Shown: positions 61,178 through 64,000 of the stretch, one piece after another
How positions within the stretch are numbered: the first letter of the stretch is position 1
How the letters are laid out: every line of letters begins with the position of its first letter
Origin: Rotaria sordida
Taxonomy: Eukaryota; Rotifera; Eurotatoria; Philodinida; Philodinidae
Direction of reading: 5' to 3'
Assembly: GCA_905250125.1 (NCBI GenBank)
Contig: CAJNOL010000174.1
Location: 62,001 to 126,000 of the forward strand
DNA: 64,000 bases
Notes under the pieces: generated by a model
Databases searched by the model: none
Told to the model about the DNA's origin: nothing
What the model saw: the letters and a program-made list of their open reading frames with translations, nothing else
Position numbers and translations under genes: made by a program

Positions 61178-63590
61178 CTTTTTCTTTTTTAAATGCATTA
61201 AACATACTTTGTTTTTTTTTTGGTTCTTTTTTTTTGGGTGTCATAGTCTTTTTTCACTACGTTACATACACTCGGTGATATCATTTTGTGTTTTGAAATC
61301 AGAATTAAATAAAGAAAAATATAATATTTTGAAATTTTTATAACGATGACGTATCCATTGAATATTGAGTATACATTTACAAGTTTTATGTCGAACAATT
61401 ATAATAATTGTTACTAAGAAAATGTATCTGAAAGATTAGAGAAAGAAATTTTAATCATTGATACACAAAAACATTAAATGGTAGTAGAAGGCTGTTACCA
61501 CAATCCCTGTGGATAGAGCCTATCAGGTTCGGGTGCAAAAATTCTTGAATTCGATGGGCTCTACCTACGAGGTTAATATGTAGAACACTGTTGTTGCTTA
61601 TCAGAAGAAGATTATTTTATTCTATACATTTTGGAACATATCTCTTCACCATTCTTTTACTTAATCTTCCAGAAATGCAATAAGAAAGTAGTTAATATGT
61701 TGTTACGAGCTGTTATTCATATAGTCTATGATAATCTCTGATTAGTATCTGTCACTATCGGTAGGAGAGGAAGAATGGATCCGAATTTCCACCTTATATA
61801 CTTCAACACTCCTGTTAGATCGTGTTTTACAAAAAAAAATAAGAACACATAACGTCCATGATTGGAAATCTTCTATTGTTATTTGTAAGTCATCTGAATA
61901 CTCTCAAGCTGGTAACTCTTATCGAAGGTCTCGTTCATAGTAATATAAAAGATCTTAAACATAAGTAATATATAATCTAAAGATATTATATTATTGACGA
62001 ACTAATTCATTTATACAATTATTTGATAGTCGAAAACAAAATACATGCATATACTATTAGTATACAGTAATGTGAATGCTGTCATAGTTGTATATCCTGA
62101 ACTACTTACAACAAATACGGATTCATGAATTGTTATTGTATAATAATCCCAAATGAGAAGAGAGAGAAAGAAAGCATATAATGCTCGATTGACGATCGAT
62201 TTTGTACATATTAGCAATGAAATAATCATAATAACAAGCATAACATATAATATAAATTTTTCATTATGTTCTTTATATCATCATTAATCAGACTTATTAA
62301 AAATTGGTACAATTAAATCACTATTAAGCATAATATGTAAATATTTTTCAAGGAATTATGGTAACATATATGTAATTCCTTTCATAAAACTTTACTAGAG
62401 ATGTGTGAAGCCAAGTTTTTTTTTGGTCCCAGTATCTTTCTTTTTCCACAGGTTCCATTCATAATACCCGTAAATCTGGTGTAATCCCCGCTATGGCGTC
62501 GACAAATTCAATCTGGTTTCGTCGAGAGAAAACCATTCAAGTATTTATTTATATCACACTTTAAAAAATTCTTCAATACTTCTTTTTTTTATTTATCTAG
62601 TCAACGACAAGCACTTTTTTGAGACATATCTCTTGGATTACGTTCTGATTAGTATGATGTATACCATAACTCGTTCAAAGACGTTGGATATTTAACTATA
62701 ATCTTTAGTTCCGATTGGAACAACTTTATTTCCCGTAGTCTCGACTCCGTTTCCGGCAAGGTTTTTTTACATAGTCTCGGTACAGTTCCGGCAAATCTTT
62801 AAATTTTGATCACGCACATCTCTATTCAGAATTCTTTTGCTAGTGAATAACACATTCTTCAGGCACTTCTTTATTTAAAATTTACAACGAATAAATCATA
62901 ATTCAGTATCATCTATTGTTTCATTACTTCGTTCATCTTCCAAAATAATTGTAAGTGACTGATTTAAATTGATTATTTTACTTAAATAATAAACGATTGT
63001 TTTTATTCTAGCAAACTTCTTTAGATGTTTTTCTTTATAGTTTTTCATCTTCTTTTAATTTTGACAAATACATGTGATGTTTTTTTGCTCGAAGGAATTT
63101 ATTTTACCTGACTATGTTTTTCATTCCGTTTAATGAGATCTTGAATACAAGCATCGAATATATCACATTTCATACAATTGACCTGCAATTGTGATATCGA
63201 TTTAGATTGAAGATATTTGATCATATTTTTATTGGCAGTAATAGAAATGAAAGAAAATATTACGACCATGAAACATGATTTATATTATCAACTGGTATTG
63301 TTAACGAAACATCAAAGCATAACATAACAACAATAATTATACATCCTTCGTTTTTAATCATTCTTTTATTATTATAAGGTTTGACATGCAATACATTGCA
63401 ATATAAGGCTTAAGAAATAAGGTTAATTCAAGTTATTGTTTTGATTTCATATGAGAAACAAAAATATGTTTACAAAATTTTTGTTGTGGTAAACCGATAG
63501 AAATTTTTTCTATACAATAAACAGAGTAGTACTTGTTGAAAAGAAAAAAATAAAAATAGTTAAGCAAACAAAGACAAAAAAAAAAACGAT
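61178..63590. other. Convergent intergenic region with repeat relics
   Basis: Holds the 3' flanks of the phosphatase gene and of the gene at 63591. It includes a short GC-richer inverted motif at 61520-61580 (GAGCCTATCAGGTTCGG and TTCGATGGGCTC) and the possible element at 62396-62824. Open frames such as 62011-62241 have no support. Confidence 0.55.
62396..62824. mobile_element. Possible hAT-like non-autonomous element
   Basis: The ends TAGAGATGTGTGAAGCC and, read from the other strand, TAGAGATGTGCGTGATC are inverted repeats of the type seen in hAT MITEs. The 429-bp inside has repeated GTTCCGGCAA/CCGGCAAG words near the right side. The flanking 8-mers (AACTTTAC, TTCAGAAT) do not match, so the target duplication is lost or the limits are wrong. 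Confidence 0.5.
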
Positions 63591-64000
63591 TTATTCAAAA
63601 ACACCATTACGACGATAAAATGATTCTTCAACAATTTTTCCTCGAGCATATGTAGGTGCTTTAAATTGTTGACCAGTTTCACCTAATTTCCATCCATATT
63701 CCATTGTATTTGATACAGGATATTGAAATTTATGTTCAGGTTGAACTTGTTTACGTAAATTTAAATATTTATAACGACCTTTTTCTTCTTTTGAAAAACC
63801 ATCAAATAAAACATCTTTATATTCTTTTGTAACCGGATACATTTCTTTTAATGCATTTGGATTGTGTTCTATATCAAGTTTTTTTGCTAATTCATCTAAT
63901 GTATCATTTGGATCATAACGTGGTTTAGGTCGTGGAGGAAAAACAATTGTCGGTAAAGAACGACCAATTGGTTTCGCTGTAGCTTGTGTATAAAATGCAC
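63591..64000 (-). CDS. Small ciliary microtubule-associated-type protein, 3' part
   Basis: The last exon is open from the right edge to the TAA at 63591-63593; at least 136 residues, with the 5' end outside the window. The visible part runs from a Pro/Arg-rich segment (TIVFPPRPKPRYDPND) through KEMYPVTKEYKDVLFDGFSK, EEKGRYKYLNLRKQVQPEHK and YPVSNTMEYGWKLGE to the C-terminus YARGKIVEESFYRRNGVF. The pattern of Lys-Gly-Arg-x-x-Tyr-Leu, then Tyr-Pro with Glu-Tyr-Gly-Trp, and a Phe-Tyr-x-x-x-Gly-Val/Ile-Phe end recalls SPMIP1/ATP6V1FNB-like microtubule inner proteins of cilia and sperm flagella. That link is from memory of the family and is tentative; the frame itself is clearly coding. Confidence 0.75.
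   Translation of the reverse strand, partial: AFYTQATAKPIGRSLPTIVFPPRPKPRYDPNDTLDELAKKLDIEHNPNALKEMYPVTKEYKDVLFDGFSKEEKGRYKYLNLRKQVQPEHKFQYPVSNTMEYGWKLGETGQQFKAPTYARGKIVEESFYRRNGVFE

Overview
The window looks like animal nuclear DNA, most likely from a bdelloid rotifer such as Rotaria or Adineta. It is very AT-rich and protein-coding genes are split by GT-AG introns, most of them only about 47-70 bp. The gene content is metazoan: an innexin, the SNARE syntaxin-18, a tandem tyrosine phosphatase, COP9 and proteasome-assembly subunits. Species placement is inference; no marker gene settles it. Exon joins were worked out by hand from splice motifs and reading frame, and for the main genes the summed exon lengths are divisible by three.

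Layout. 1-537: 5' part of an innexin (minus). 538-9975: long non-coding stretch with a large imperfect palindrome. 9976-14216: three small genes, each coding for a protein with two membrane segments and not recognised by name. 15254-24228: four genes packed on the minus strand, transcribed in the order ANP32, STX18, WDR70, DDI, with gaps of 59-259 bp. 28699-29609: a secreted hydrophobic protein with a TATA box; a broken copy of its 5' end lies at 34788-34915. 36162-41411: an AFG2/SPATA5-type AAA ATPase. 42254-44985: a KAT5/Tip60 acetyltransferase. 46544-48100: a coiled-coil gene that appears to have lost its 3' end. 49510-51465 and 51557-54482: PSMD5 followed closely by COPS4. 55102-61177: a tandem-domain tyrosine phosphatase with no visible membrane segment. 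63591-64000: end of a small ciliary-type protein gene.

Functional links. Several neighbours act in ubiquitin, proteasome or AAA pathways (DDI, AFG2, PSMD5, COPS4), but they lie in separate clusters and I do not infer a pathway island. The most informative structure is the tight same-strand packing with a splice-acceptor-like tract directly before downstream start codons. This suggests polycistronic transcripts resolved by spliced-leader trans-splicing.

Mobile DNA. Long introns and intergenic gaps carry many inverted-repeat, transposase-free elements. Two have perfect 8-bp target duplications (hAT type), two are consistent with TA target duplications, and some share sequence with each other. 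I saw no intact transposase, no viral gene, no CRISPR array and no convincing tRNA or rRNA.
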